64,000 bases of DNA from positions 10,079,327-10,143,326 of the forward strand of contig NC_061817.1 of the NCBI RefSeq assembly GCF_021462225.1, written 5' to 3'. The position numbers and the translations under genes are program-made. Shown here piece after piece: positions 1-11,029 of the stretch. How positions within the stretch are numbered: the first letter of the stretch is position 1; the number at the start of each line of letters is the position of its first letter. Under the pieces are notes generated by a model that searched no databases, was not told the DNA's origin, and saw only the letters and a list, made by a program, of their open reading frames with translations. Source of the DNA: Girardinichthys multiradiatus (lineage: Eukaryota; Chordata; Actinopteri; Cyprinodontiformes; Goodeidae).

Positions 1-153
1 CCCAGGTCTGATGTGATGTCCAGGAGCCAGTCCGTGGCCCTCACCCCTCAGCTTTCCTCCCTGGTAGGCCAGCCATGCTCCACCTTTCTGGGTCCAACTC
101 ACACAAACGTGCTGCCAGTTCCCTTGAGAGAGATTCAGAGGCAGCTTCACCAC
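1..153 (-). CDS. nptxr: nptxr exon 4, partial (pentraxin signature)
   Basis: The acceptor ATATGTAG ends at 154. The exon opens with VVKLPLNL and carries the pentraxin signature region HVCVSWTQ, followed by LAYQGGKLRGEG. The Cys of this signature forms the conserved pentraxin disulphide. The exon is open to the window edge. It is too short to appear as an ATG-initiated frame and was found by joining it to exon 3. Confidence 0.85.
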   Translation of the reverse strand, partial: MVKLPLNLSQGNWQHVCVSWTQKGGAWLAYQGGKLRGEGHGLAPGHHIRPG

Positions 154-3100
154 CTACATATGGGGATGTGTTGTTAGAACAATGCAGTGAGCTGTTTTTT
201 TGTGCTGCTTATTGAAACCTTAGGCATGTTATTATGCAGCTACAGGTGACAACATTTCAGCAAGACACAAATAAAATACAATGGCATGCCCTTTCTAAGA
301 GTTTTCTGGGTTTAAATTAATCATTCAAATCATCTCCACAATGCTAAAGGCATTCTGCTGTCTCCAAGAGTGAAATTTGTTCCCTGTAGGAACATACCAA
401 GTCAATGACTTCACAGAGTTCTAGTAAAAATCACAGCACTGCTCTGCATCACCCACAAATGCTTTCAAAGAGTAAATTTAAACTTTCATTAAAACACAAG
501 AACAATGTATCAGACGAACACTTCATCAGCAATGTTATTACTTTAATGCTAATGCAAAGTACATGGCCTTCTTTGATGTTCATTGGAACATTTTAAATGA
601 GGTCATAACATTAACACATCTCTGATATGCGCTTCGAATAACAAAATAAAAATGACCTTTTTTACAAGTACTCTTGTAAGATGAGGAAGATAATATAATT
701 AGAAAGTCTCTAAATCTCCTGCAGACACAGTTAGCTGTTCAAAGTTAGCTAAATAAAGAGGAGTCAAATATTTCTGATGACTGATGTTAATTTAACCAAG
801 GAAGCTAAAATATCATCATTTCATTGTTATCCCTGCAAAGGTAAGATCACCTTTTGTGTGGCAGGTACCTTTGTGGTTTTGATTGTTTTTTACATGACTT
901 TCTCAGGAGCCATCTGCCTCAGTCAATTTGTTCTTGTATTTGAGATCTTTTTATGCTCTAGTGGAGGGAAATTTGGTTGCACAACCCCAATAAATAATGT
1001 AGGAGGTCATTCAGAGTTCTTTTAGTTTCATCAGGAATCGTAAATTTGATCGGAGTCAAATGGCCAATATGGGTATCAGGACATTGAAAATGATGTAATA
1101 ATAAATAAAATTGAAAAGAGCTTAAAATCATTTGATATTTTTCCCCATATTTCATCAGCTACTAAGAGAAATAAACATAGATGGGGTGGTTTAAGTGCAT
1201 GAGTACAAGATGATTTTTCTACAAGTTCCAAAAGGAGGTAGGAAAGGGCCAAATTGGTACTAAATGGGAGGACAGATTGCTTTTATCTCTGTATCATATG
1301 TAGCAAAGATTTAAAGACAACTGAAGTCTCAGGAAAAAAAAAATGAAGTGCATCCCATAAACAAATAACACAGTATGTTATGATTTGGGGGTGTTTGGTT
1401 TTTGGTTTGGGCCTTTCTCTTTATTTTGTTCTCAAAATTGAGTTTTGGATCCTGCTTCTGTTCATTGTTTTCCAGGTGGTGATTTGGTTCTTTGCTTAGG
1501 TTTACTTTCTCATTATTCTTGTAGTTTATTTTATGTGTGTTTATGTTCTAGCTATGTTTCTTAGGTGTGATTATGTCTTTGTAATATTTAGTTCCAACCA
1601 TGTTTTGTTTTCACTCCTCTCTCAGCTTGTTATCAGCTTCATTCGGTCCACCTGTACCATGCAATCAGTCTCTTCATTTCACCTGCACCATGCTCCATAT
1701 ATACTTCTATATTCTGTTTACGCCTCGCAGAAACATCACAGTTCTCTGATCAACCATTCATGCCAAGCCTGTTTTACCTGCCTGTCCATGCCTGCATCTG
1801 CCACCTTAAACCTGCTGGCAGGCAAATGATGTGCTTCTAGATAATATTTTCAGGAGGTTTGCTGAGGAAAAAAGATATTCTGAAAATTCTAAAACCATGT
1901 TGGCTTAATCTGAAATTATGATCCTCTTTTGACTTTAAACTAAGCAATGCCAAACTTAAACATTTCCATTCTATAACAATGTTCCAGCTGTATTTATGTA
2001 TATATATATAAACCTGCTGTGAGTTTTCTATGTTAAATCTGCTCACCAAGCCACACTGCTTCCTGCCTGTCTACATTAGTCGTATAACGGAGCAATACAA
2101 AAACAGATAACACCAAAGTCCAACAAAAACTACCAAACATTCTGGCCACAATAGGTCATTACTAAATTGCGCTGAATTTTATTGTCTTTGTTTGAAAAAA
2201 CAAATTCAATCCACAAAACAGAATTTCTAATAAAAATGCTTAAATACCCTTCTGAACCAGCAGGTGTCCTCTGACACCATCTACTATCTCTTTATTAACG
2301 CTTAAGAGAGTAACATTGGGGGCACACCAAGTAGACTGCTACAATCCTCATTCTCTATATATTCTTTGTGGTAATAACATCAAACCATGTTACTTTCACT
2401 CAAGGTTATCATCCTGGCCGATGCCTCCATCTAAGCAGTTAATGTTTAGTTTTTTTGCCCTGTACCTTGTCGTTGATGAGCAGCTCGATGGGAGTGTGCA
2501 TGCCTTGAAGGAGCACCAACTCGTTGGGCTGCTCGGGTACAGCATAAGATAGGGGGGTCCCAATTCCCACCCCGGCCGGCCGCAGCCACAGGCAGGCAGT
2601 AAAGGCCCGCAGCTTCGGGATGGCGTGTCTCATGAGAGCGAACATGTAGTTTGTCCGAGCTGGGAAGGACAGCCTGAACCCCTCTGGGAAAGAATGCTCT
2701 GCAGCACATTTGGAAATTTGGAATGGAAAGAAAAAAATAAGAGAACAGGAAACAATATTCATTATTTAATAGTTGTATTTTAAGATAATTATGAGCTTTT
2801 TATTTTACATAAAGCATATTTTTCATAGTTTTGTTATCAGAAAGCAAAAGAAGGGAATCTGATGTCATTCTTTCAAATCTTAAATTAGATTATTACTTAT
2901 GATTAGCAACTTATATCACAATGTAATCATTAAATCAGTCACTGCCAGTGTTGTGTATGTTACTTTAAAATATTTAATTAGTTATAGCTACTAGCTACTT
3001 CTCCCAAAAAGTAACTGTTAGTAACTGAGTTACTCCATTTTAAAGGTAACTAGTTAACAGGGAAAGTTACTATTACATTACTTTTTCTAAAGTTTAAATA

Positions 3101-6100
3101 TGTCTACAAATTAAGATTTTTTTTCTAATTCTTCACAAGCCAGTTGCATTAAGTGGAATTACATAGACAAGTAGCCTACTTACATCGAACTTTTAATATT
3201 TACTTCACATGTACGTTCTTGCCTCAAGAACAATTATTAACAGAACAACATAACATTACAACATAATCTGAATTGTTAAGGACAATATAATTAATGTTAT
3301 TCCCATCACTGGTCACTGCATTTCTACCATCTCTATGTTACTATCCCCCTCTACAGATTAAGTAGAGCAATGAAATATGAACACATTTCCTTCTTTCTTG
3401 CCCTTCTGCAGCTCACCTTCCTCCAGGCCTAAAATTTTCTGTTGTAGTTTGCTGATGCCATGGTCAACTTCCTGTCTATGCTTCTCTGCTTCCAGCCTCA
3501 GGGCTTTTCTCTCCTTCTCCAGAAGCTCCACCTTCCTCTCCAGCCCCTCTTCCAAGTCCTCCACCTCCCAGGGCTTGTCTGAACCGGTGCTGCGCCCCAG
3601 ATAAGCTGACCTCTCCTGGCCGCCTTCCTCTGATGCTTCAGAGGACTTGCTGTCCGTGCGGTTGTGAGAAAATGGGCCGATGTCAGTCTGCAGAGGAGGG
3701 AGATAGAAAGCTGATCAGTATTTGAGCTTTACAGTCCGGGACCTTCTCTGCAACCACTATCAACATTATGTAATAACATGGCACTTGGTATAGTTTGATG
3801 CATTGTAAAGCAGAAGCAGTTAGTTTTTTGCCTCTACAATAAACCCAAGGATAATAAAGGGGTAGATTTATCACAGTTTTACTATAGTGTGGTAGATTTA
3901 TCTAGAATAGGTTTTAGAAAATAAGATGATCATTGTATTCATGATAACAACACCCAGTCCCAAACACTGTTAAACAGAATAATCTTGCTGTGTTTTTGCA
4001 CAGCTGGAGTAACTGGCATCTAGGTTAAATCAGGGAATAGGATCATCACTGTGTTTATCTGTACATTCTTAAACTATTAGTCCAAACTTTTGTGGTGTTT
4101 TAATCTTTAATGCTGCATCAAGGAGCTTACCGCTTAGCTCCTCTGTGAAATATTGCAGAGGTCTGGTTTTCCAATGTCAGAATTGATTTTATACAATGCA
4201 GTACAACTTGTGAAACCAAGAAAATACCAGTTCTCAGACTGATTTTAACTCACAGATGTATTAGTGCCATAGTAAAGTATTTATGTCCTTTCAACTCCTA
4301 ATATTTTGCTAAATTACAGAGAGAAACTTCAATATATTTCGCTGAATTTTCTCTGATAGACTTACATGAATTAGTGTATTATTGTGAGATTGAAGGACAT
4401 TGAAGTTTTTTGTTTTTTTTTATACAAATCTAAATCTTAAAAATGTGCCATGCATTCAGCATGACTATTTATAAATGAAAACCAATTATTGCTGCAATTA
4501 CAGTCTTTTGAGTTTCGTATCTATCATCTTTGCTCATCTAGAGACATTGTTGTCCATTCTTCCCTGGACTCAAAAGAATTTCTTTAGGTGTTTGCACAGA
4601 TTCTCAATTCAATTCACTTCAATTCAATTCAAGTCAGTTAATTTATATAGCGCCAATTCACAACAGTCAGGTAGATACATTCCAATTAATCCTAACCATT
4701 GAACAGTGCAGTCAGATTCAGTTATTTATTCAAATTGGATAAAAAGTTTTTCTGTCTAAAGAAACCCAGCAGATTGCATCGAGTCAGAGACTTGTAGCAT
4801 TCACTCCTCCTGGATGAGCATGTAGAGATAATGGACAGTCACTGGCGTTAACTTTGCAGCAATCCCTCATACTGAGCATGCATGTAGCGACAGTGGAGAG
4901 GAAAAACTCCCTTTTACCAGGAAGAAACGGATTTAGGTTCAGTATAGGATTTAGGTCTGGGTCATTGTAATACATAAATATGCTTGGATCAAAACTATTC
5001 CATTGTAGCTTGGTCTGTTTAAGGTCATTATCCTGCAACATTGGAGTGATGTGTTCAGTGCACTGGTTTCCTCCCCACGTTTTGAATGTAGCCAATATTT
5101 GGCCTTATCTGACCAGAAAAGGTCTAATGGTTGCTGTGTTCCCTACATGACCTTTGGAAAACTGCAACTGGCTTTCTTTTAGCAGTGGTTTTCTACATGC
5201 CATGTCAAGGCTGGATTTCAGAAATGTGCCACTAATAGTAGAATCATAGAGATTATGAGGAAAATTTTCCCCCTGAGCTTTGGATCTCTGCAGCTGCTCC
5301 AGCGTTACCATGGCTCTCCTAGTTGCTTTGATTAATGCTCTCCTTGCCCAGTCTGTCAGCTTAGGTGGGCGAATATGTCCTAGTAGGTTTTCAGATGTGA
5401 CAGACTCTTTCAGTTTAAGATAATGTATTGAACTGTGCTCTGTGAGATGTTAACCCCATCACTTAAAATATATATTAAGGCTTTTTACACATTTTTACCA
5501 GAGTTGACAAAACGTTCTCTGCATTTTTTGAAAATATAAATAAGTTACGATAACATTTTTACATTCTGTTTGTAAATAGGGTCAAATACAACACATCACC
5601 TTTTCTAAGAATGACCCCCCCCCCAACCCCCCTTTGCTTGAAGCTAGAAGACACTGAGAGTTGTTGGTGCATGATTAGCAAAATAATTGCAGACAACCCC
5701 AAAGACGAAAAAAAAAGCTGGGCAGGTTTAATCTGAGCCAGTAGACAACATCCATTCATGCTACTCAAGTAGGTCAGGTAGCTCTTGTGCACATACCTGA
5801 TGTAGACGGTGTAAAAACAGTAAATGTGTTGATTAAAAAGGAAATGAGGCCAACTACCCAGCAAAACCTGTGAAAACCATAGAGGCAATCTTGGAAAAGG
5901 GCTGCAGAATAAAGGGATTCCTTATTTCCTGAAAAGTGTCAAACTTGGACATTACATGTCTGTGTGGGGTGGAATAAAGAAAATAGACCGAAGAAAGTAA
6001 ATGGCCCACACAGGCAACTCCTACATATTACAGAAGGAGGCGTATTACACTACAGGGATGCACATCTACTCTGTTACTCCTAACAAATATAGGCATACCA

Positions 6101-9100
6101 TGAATTATGGATTGTATTACCTTTGTCCAAAATGGGGTTTTACATCACTTTATTCTGGTCACGTCGGAGACTGGTTCATCTTGGCCTGCTGTATTCTTTA
6201 CTCCTTGTTTCTTCTTCCTGCTCTCTCCTTCTAACTCCACACCAGTCTTTAGATGTGACTTTTTGTTCTCATTTACTGTCCTTATTAAAATGGCAACCTT
6301 TGCAGAATAATCAAATTAAAGTGTATATTATTGTTGAGTGGCATTCACAGTTACATGATTATAACTGATGCATGTTGACCGGGCTTTGGAAGTAGCTCAT
6401 AAATCCCTTCTGCTGTGTAATGACCTGTTATGATTTGTGGGTGTTTTGGGGTTTTTGTTGGTCTTATTCACAGTTCAAATTTTGAATCATGTTTCTGTTT
6501 ATTTTTCAGGTCATGTTTTAGTCTTGTTCATGTTTTGTCAATTTTGGTTTTTGGTTCTGGTCATGCATTAGTTTTTGTTTGTTTGTATTCAAGAGTCTCT
6601 GTTTTTGCTCCAGCCATGTTTTGTTCTGCCTGTTAATTAACGTTATCCGGTTCACCTGCACCTAGTTAATCTGACTTCTTGTTTCACCTGGTCACACTCC
6701 ATATATACACACCTGTCCTGTTTATTCCTCGCGGAAACATTCTCAGATCATGCTCATTTCTTGTTTTGTGGATCATGCCAAGCCTGTCCTGCCTGTCTGT
6801 TTATTGTATTGTTCCTGCCTCTTCTGAGAGTGAGTTTGTTTTTGTTTTTTATTAAATCGTTTTGCACTTACCATCATGCTGCCTGCCAGTCTGCATTCAG
6901 GGGTCCTCTATCTTGCAAGCCCTGAGATAATCTGTTTTTATCGAGAACTGAAGACCTTTTAGTCCCACAACGTTTAAGGGGTAATGTTAAATAGTATAAA
7001 GTGATAGTTGAGTATTAGTATGTCTAACAAAACACAGAACAAAGTGACTCATCTCACGGTTCGTCGCACAGGTTCAGGATTACAGCTGTGTTATGATTCC
7101 AGCTATAAAAGTCTGTCTTTTTAAAGTTTTCATTTTTGTTTTGGTCATAAACTATTTTCCCGCAGCCTAGGTTTACAACTACACAAGATATCAAAGACAA
7201 GCCCCTAGAAATCCACCCTGAACAGTCTTTAAGAAGGAATGAAAAAACAATGTTGCATTTCATCTAAGCAAAATGCAAAATAAATAAAAAACTTAAAAGA
7301 TGTCTACATGAAGAGATGTCTTTGTGTCTAAATGTGGGTGAAAACATGTTTGGGTTGATCAAATTGACAAACCAAGCCTGACTTTCAAAGAGTTTGTCTA
7401 AAGGGTAACTTTGGACAGAATGTCCAAGGGTCTAAAAAAGACTAATTTTAAAACATGTTTCTGGGTTAAATGTAGACAAGGACTGGCTGACCAAGACAAT
7501 TAGACAATTAACCAGCTTGGTATGTTTTCAAGTGATTTGTATCATAATATTGAACTTCTTGACACAAGAAATGAATTCCAAGAGTTGCAGTCTGACAGCT
7601 GGTTAAGAATGTATTAAACAGCCTGAGAAAACACACAACCCAGCATCTCTCTGTAAAGTTTGCCACACTGGTTTTCAACTGGGCTCCTTTTTTCTTCCTT
7701 TTCTTTTGCCTTTCAACCTGGGTTTGGGACAAAACAAGAAATCCTAGACAAGCCCAGGGAGCCAAAAATTCCCTGTAAGTAAATTTTCTTATAAAAGACA
7801 TAAGAAAATGTTGCTGCAATGAAACAAAATAAAAATGTATTTCTAAAGGTAAAGACAGAAAAGATTTCTACATAAAGAGATATCTTTATGTCTAAATCTG
7901 TTTGAAAAGTTTTTAGGGGTGATCAAATGAGCTAACCAAGCCTTTGATAGGTTGTATGGGTTGAAAACTTTATTTATTTATTTTTTTAAACAGTTACAAT
8001 ATCGTTTTCAAGAGTGAATTAAAGTATGGACTGGCCAAATTAAAATAGCCATAAAAACAGGATGTTCAATTTTTAGAAGAATTATTGGGGCACATCAGTA
8101 AATAAGACAAACCAGCTTGCTTGACTGTTAGAACAATGATTCAGTCATATTGACTTGAATTTATCCAATGATGACAAGTGAAAGTAATGGTATAAAAAAA
8201 TAAACTTAAAAAAAAAGACTTGCACCAATAAATTGGCCAGTGATTGGAATAAGGTGATTGGGAATATTAACCTGTCCGGATTGATCATTTGACCAGCCAG
8301 AAACTAAGAATCTAACCAATAAGATGTTTTCCGATTGCTGAACATACCATACCTTGGTACCAACAGGTCATGCTGACAACACTCTTCTGAGTTGAAGTTG
8401 TTACTGAGAGAAAGAGACTTAGATATTAAGAGTTAGATATTTTCAGTTTCTGTCAGAGGAAGCAGAAAAGCAGTTTAAAGCTTTCAATGATGAAACTGCA
8501 TTTTCTACAGACACATTATGGCTTTTGATTCAGGCTGCTGCAACAATGTCAGCGGAGACCATGGAGCTGAAGATATTACAGCAAAGTTGGTCTTTTTTTT
8601 CTAATCTAATTTAGAAAAAATGTATTTAATAAATTAGATTAGATTTTTTCTAATCTAATTTATTCTTTTTGCTAAGGGTGGCTTAGAATGTCAACTTGTC
8701 TTTATTGGATTAATTTGTGAAATCCTGTTTAACTCTCTCACACATTGTGTTACATTGCCTCTGTTTCCAATATTAACAAAATAAATGATTGATCATGATA
8801 AAACAACTCTATAAAAACTCTTTATACTTACAATGAGTGAATTAATATTTTAACAATGTATGGATAACAGTAATTTAGCTAAGTCAAAATGAGATGTGCT
8901 GTAGTTATGGGAACTTCCCATATGTAGTCCTTTAGTAATGGGCACCTCAGTCAAAAACCTCCATAATTTCACTGTATTTGAAGATTTCCCAGGATCCATA
9001 GAGAGACAACTCCAAAACTGTTTTAAAGAAAGTTTTCTATTACAATAACCTTTTTATTATTAAGACGGTTTAATTTTCAAATTGTTCAGAAAGACAAAGG

Positions 9101-10228
9101 ATATCTTGTTATTTATAGTATTGAAAAGGAAATCGAATTCAGCAGGTAAAAGTTTTGTAAAACTGGTGATCAGAAATCTCTGATCGGTGCATCTCTAACA
9201 AAAAGAAACCATTTGTTATCAGCAAACTCTGAATCAAAGATATTTTAGTGTCTGAAATTTAAGAGTTAAGGTGGTCTGAATAGTGCTCCATATAGACTGT
9301 ATTAGAGACACAGTACATTCGGCTGGGGTCCTTAGATAACTTTTTAGTGATCTAATTAACTTTTATTTTACTGTATTATTAGGATACACTTGCATTGTCT
9401 CTAATTACATCTGAATTTAACTCTGAACTGATTTCATACGTTAGTGAATTGATTAGTGTTTTTCTCCACTCTGCTTACCTCCAGTCTGTCTATGCGGTCT
9501 TTGAGCTGAGTGATAGCCTGTTCAAGCTCATCCACATTTCCAACCGTGAGCAGATGGACCCTGTCGGGCGCTGAATCCGCGCTGTCCCGCACCATCATCC
9601 GCTCCAAGTGCGCCTCCCCCTCAGCTCCTTTCCCTCCTGCCAGCGCGGCGGCGTTCCCGCGTCTGTCCGGGCTGCTGTTCCTGCCTCCAAGCCCCTTCTC
9701 GCACTCGGACAGCTTTCCTGTGAGCTCCTTGATGGTGCTCTGGTCGGTTAAGATCTGGTCCTTCTGCTGCAGAACGGTATTCCGGAGCTCCTCTTCGGTG
9801 GTCCGAAGGTACCCCCAGTCTTCCCCTGCATACAGCGACGGGTCGTCCGCTTGTTGCTGAAAGTTCCTGGTGTTACACCTTCCGGCGGGGACCGGGGTGC
9901 AGATGAGTCGACTGACCGCGGGATCGTGTCCCGTCAGTCCGCTGACCCCTTCCAGCCCTCCGAGGCCGACGTTGAAGGTGGGTGCTTCGGAATCGGGCGT
10001 TTCAGAACCGTGGAGAGCTCCCAGAGATCCTGGCCGAGGCACAGAGCCCCCTACGGCAGCGGGGGTCTGGGCGACTGCGTCCGGATACAGGGAATGGTTA
10101 TCGGCCACGGGCTGCCGCTGAGCCGCAGCAGCCTTGGAGGATCCGGTGTGGACTGCCGCGATGATGCAGATAACCGCTCCGATGAAGGCCACCATCCCGG
10201 CGGCCAAGATGACAACGATAAACTTCAG
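1..10228 (-). CDS. nptxr: Neuronal pentraxin receptor, 5' four exons (3' end off window)
   Basis: Type II membrane pentraxin of neurons; family members cluster AMPA receptors at synapses. Coding exons read on the minus strand: 10228-9479, 3687-3417, 2698-2466 and 153 to beyond position 1. All junctions are GT-AG and the phases (0, 1, 0) join without a break. Exon 1 gives a short N-tail and a hydrophobic anchor (about residues 3-25, AAGMVAFIGAVICIIA), then a low-complexity linker and the start of a coiled coil ending DRIDRLE. Exon 2 is mostly coiled coil. Exons 3 and 4 enter the pentraxin domain (FPARTNYMFALMR, FTACLWLRP, LINDK, HVCVSWT). The N-terminal anchor separates NPTXR from the secreted NPTX1/NPTX2. 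No in-frame ATG precedes the anchor, so a CTG start is proposed. The last part of the pentraxin domain lies outside the window. Confidence 0.93.
154..2465 (-). other. nptxr intron 3
   Basis: AT-rich non-coding DNA between exons 4 and 3. It contains one copy (about 1375-1860) of a dispersed retroposon-like repeat also present near 6430. No other coding signal was seen on either strand. Confidence 0.7.
1375..1860 (+). repeat. Dispersed retroposon-like repeat, copy 1
   Basis: It begins TATGATTTGGGGGTGTTTGG, is T-rich, and includes the promoter-like words CTCCATATATAC and GCCTCGCAGAAACAT and then CATGCCAAGCCTGT. The same order of words recurs at 6425-6965, which defines the repeat family. It is non-coding. 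Confidence 0.55.
2466..2698 (-). CDS. nptxr: nptxr exon 3 (start of pentraxin domain)
   Basis: The acceptor is GTGCTGCAG at 2699 and the donor AAG|GTACAG at 2465. It is 233 nt (phase 1 to 0). It encodes the first beta-strands of the pentraxin fold: FPARTNYMFALMRHAIPK, LRAFTACLWLRPAG, GTPLSYAVPEQPNELVLL and ELLINDK. The residues are clearly closer to NPTXR than to short pentraxins. Confidence 0.93.
2930..3110. repeat. GTAACT-rich dispersed repeat in nptxr intron 2
   Basis: Repeated words (AGTAACTGAGTTACT, GGTAACTAGTTA, ACTTCTCCCAAAAAGTAACT) match a very common fish transposon-end repeat built around short GTTAC/GTAAC palindromes. The class cannot be assigned from sequence alone. Confidence 0.5.
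3417..3687 (-). CDS. nptxr: nptxr exon 2 (coiled coil)
   Basis: The acceptor is CTCTGCAG at 3688 and the donor G|GTGAGC at 3416. It is 271 nt, entering in phase 0 and leaving in phase 1. The reading has a polar Ser/Glu-rich stretch, then a charged heptad region (LERKVELLEKERKALRLE, KHRQEVDHGISKLQQKI) that matches the NPTXR coiled coil used for multimer assembly. Confidence 0.9.
4590..4930. repeat. Fish LINE/SINE-tail repeat (TATATAGCGCCAATTCACAAC type)
   Basis: Contains TTATATAGCGCCAATTCACA and later GTAGCGACAGTGGAGAGGAA followed by AACTCCCTTTTACCAGGAAG. I recognise these as two blocks of a very abundant teleost dispersed repeat. It is non-coding. Confidence 0.6.
4960..5470 (-). mobile_element. 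Tc1-like transposon relic (reverse orientation)
   Basis: On the plus strand the words TCCATTGTAGCTTGGTCTGT, CTTTGGATCTCTGCAGCTGC and GCTCTCCTTGCCCAGTCTGT are the reverse complement of a transposase-derived fish Tc1 family. A second piece of this family lies at 19110-19990. There is no intact frame. Confidence 0.55.
6425..6965 (+). repeat. Dispersed retroposon-like repeat, copy 2
   Basis: Same word order as 1375-1860: TTATGATTTGTGGGTGTTTT, CACTCCATATATACACACCT, CTCGCGGAAACATT and GATCATGCCAAGCCTGTCCT. It is non-coding and lies in nptxr intron 1. Confidence 0.55.
8596..8666. repeat. AT-rich hairpin/repeat of TCTAATCTAATTTA units
   Basis: The unit TTCTAATCTAATTTA occurs near 8598 and again near 8648, with its reverse complement AAATTAGATTAGA between them, so the region can fold on itself. 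It is probably a slipped tandem/inverted duplication. Confidence 0.5.
9479..10228 (-). CDS. nptxr: nptxr exon 1 (signal anchor, linker, coiled-coil start)
   Basis: Exactly 250 codons from the CTG at 10228-10226 to the donor GAG|GTAAGC (intron begins at 9478). It encodes LKFIVVILAAGMVAFIGAV, matching the mammalian NPTXR N-terminus, then a Ser/Ala/Pro-rich linker, the coiled-coil start EELRNTVLQQKDQILTDQ, and a phase-0 end at DRIDRLE. The exon is strikingly GC- and CpG-rich compared with its AT-rich surroundings, consistent with a CpG-island first exon. Confidence 0.92.
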
Positions 10229-10231
10229 GGT
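10226..10231 (-). promoter_or_regulatory. nptxr: Non-AUG (CTG) start codon of nptxr in an optimal Kozak context
   Basis: The bases before the codon on the minus strand are GCCGCCACC, a consensus Kozak sequence, followed by CTG and A at +4. The codons upstream in the same frame contain no ATG before an in-frame TAA at 10279-10277. The next ATG is residue 12, inside the membrane anchor. Rat NPTXR is reported to start at CUG, and conservation to human is noted in the literature. Confidence 0.8.
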
Positions 10232-11029
10232 GGCGGCGGGGCAAGCAAATTTTAGAAAATTCAGTGTTAACGCTCTTTATCTATGGGAAAGCGAAAGCTC
10301 CAAATGCAGCAAGTGGTCAATAATTAATCAGTCTAAGCTGAGAAAGAAAACGACTCCTCGCGTTGTTCTAAAAAAAAAAAAAAGCGACCAGAAAATGAGT
10401 TTTGCCCATGATTAAGTGATGATGGAGTCAATACTAAACATCTTTTTAGCTGGGACACCGTGCAACACCTCTTTTCCTCCTGCAACGCGCATGTCCTCTG
10501 GTTCAGGCAGGATCCAGCCTATTAATACTGAGACTGAGTGAGGGGGCGAGAGATGGAGCCAGGCATGAGAAAAACACAGCAGGACTGCTCTGACAGAACA
10601 CATCCTCCTATAAAAGGTGAAATCACTTTTCCAATCATGTTTCACAGGTAATATTTGCTATATTTTAAGAGCGTGTCACATATCGTTGAGGTAATCCAAG
10701 ATCTAATTGTTTTACTTGTCTCTGTAAACACCGCTTTTAATCGGAGATTTTCTCCATGTCAGAGCCTTACAAAAACAGAATTTCTTTACATTTTGTCACA
10801 TTACAATTACAAACTCTAATACATTTCATTGGGATTTTAATGGGATGTTTTTGGTTCTTAGGTGGTTGAGCTTTGAGTTTTTTTCATGTCTCTGTTTTCT
10901 TCATTTCCCTGTTGTTTATATTGTCTTAGTGTCGTCATTTTAGTTCATTCCATGTATACTTATTTCTTAGTTCATTGTTGTATTCTTTGTACAGTTAGAT
11001 TTTCCGTATTAGATTTTCCCGGGGTTTTA

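Larger units (their letters stand above)
3688..9478 (-). other. nptxr intron 1 (5.8 kb)
   Basis: No host exon was seen. It holds a SINE/LINE-tail repeat (4590-4930), a Tc1-like relic (4960-5470), a C/A homopolymer patch near 5617, the second copy of the dispersed repeat (6425-6965) and an AT-rich hairpin near 8600-8665. Elsewhere it is unremarkable AT-rich DNA. Confidence 0.65.

Noticed and set aside
9510..10415. Several long plus-strand frames over the GC-rich nptxr exon 1
   Set aside because: They are antisense to a clearly conserved exon, and their Arg/Pro/Ser-rich composition is explained by GC content.
10605..10620. CTATAAAAGG as the nptxr TATA box
   Set aside because: It is oriented on the plus strand, while nptxr is transcribed from the minus strand.
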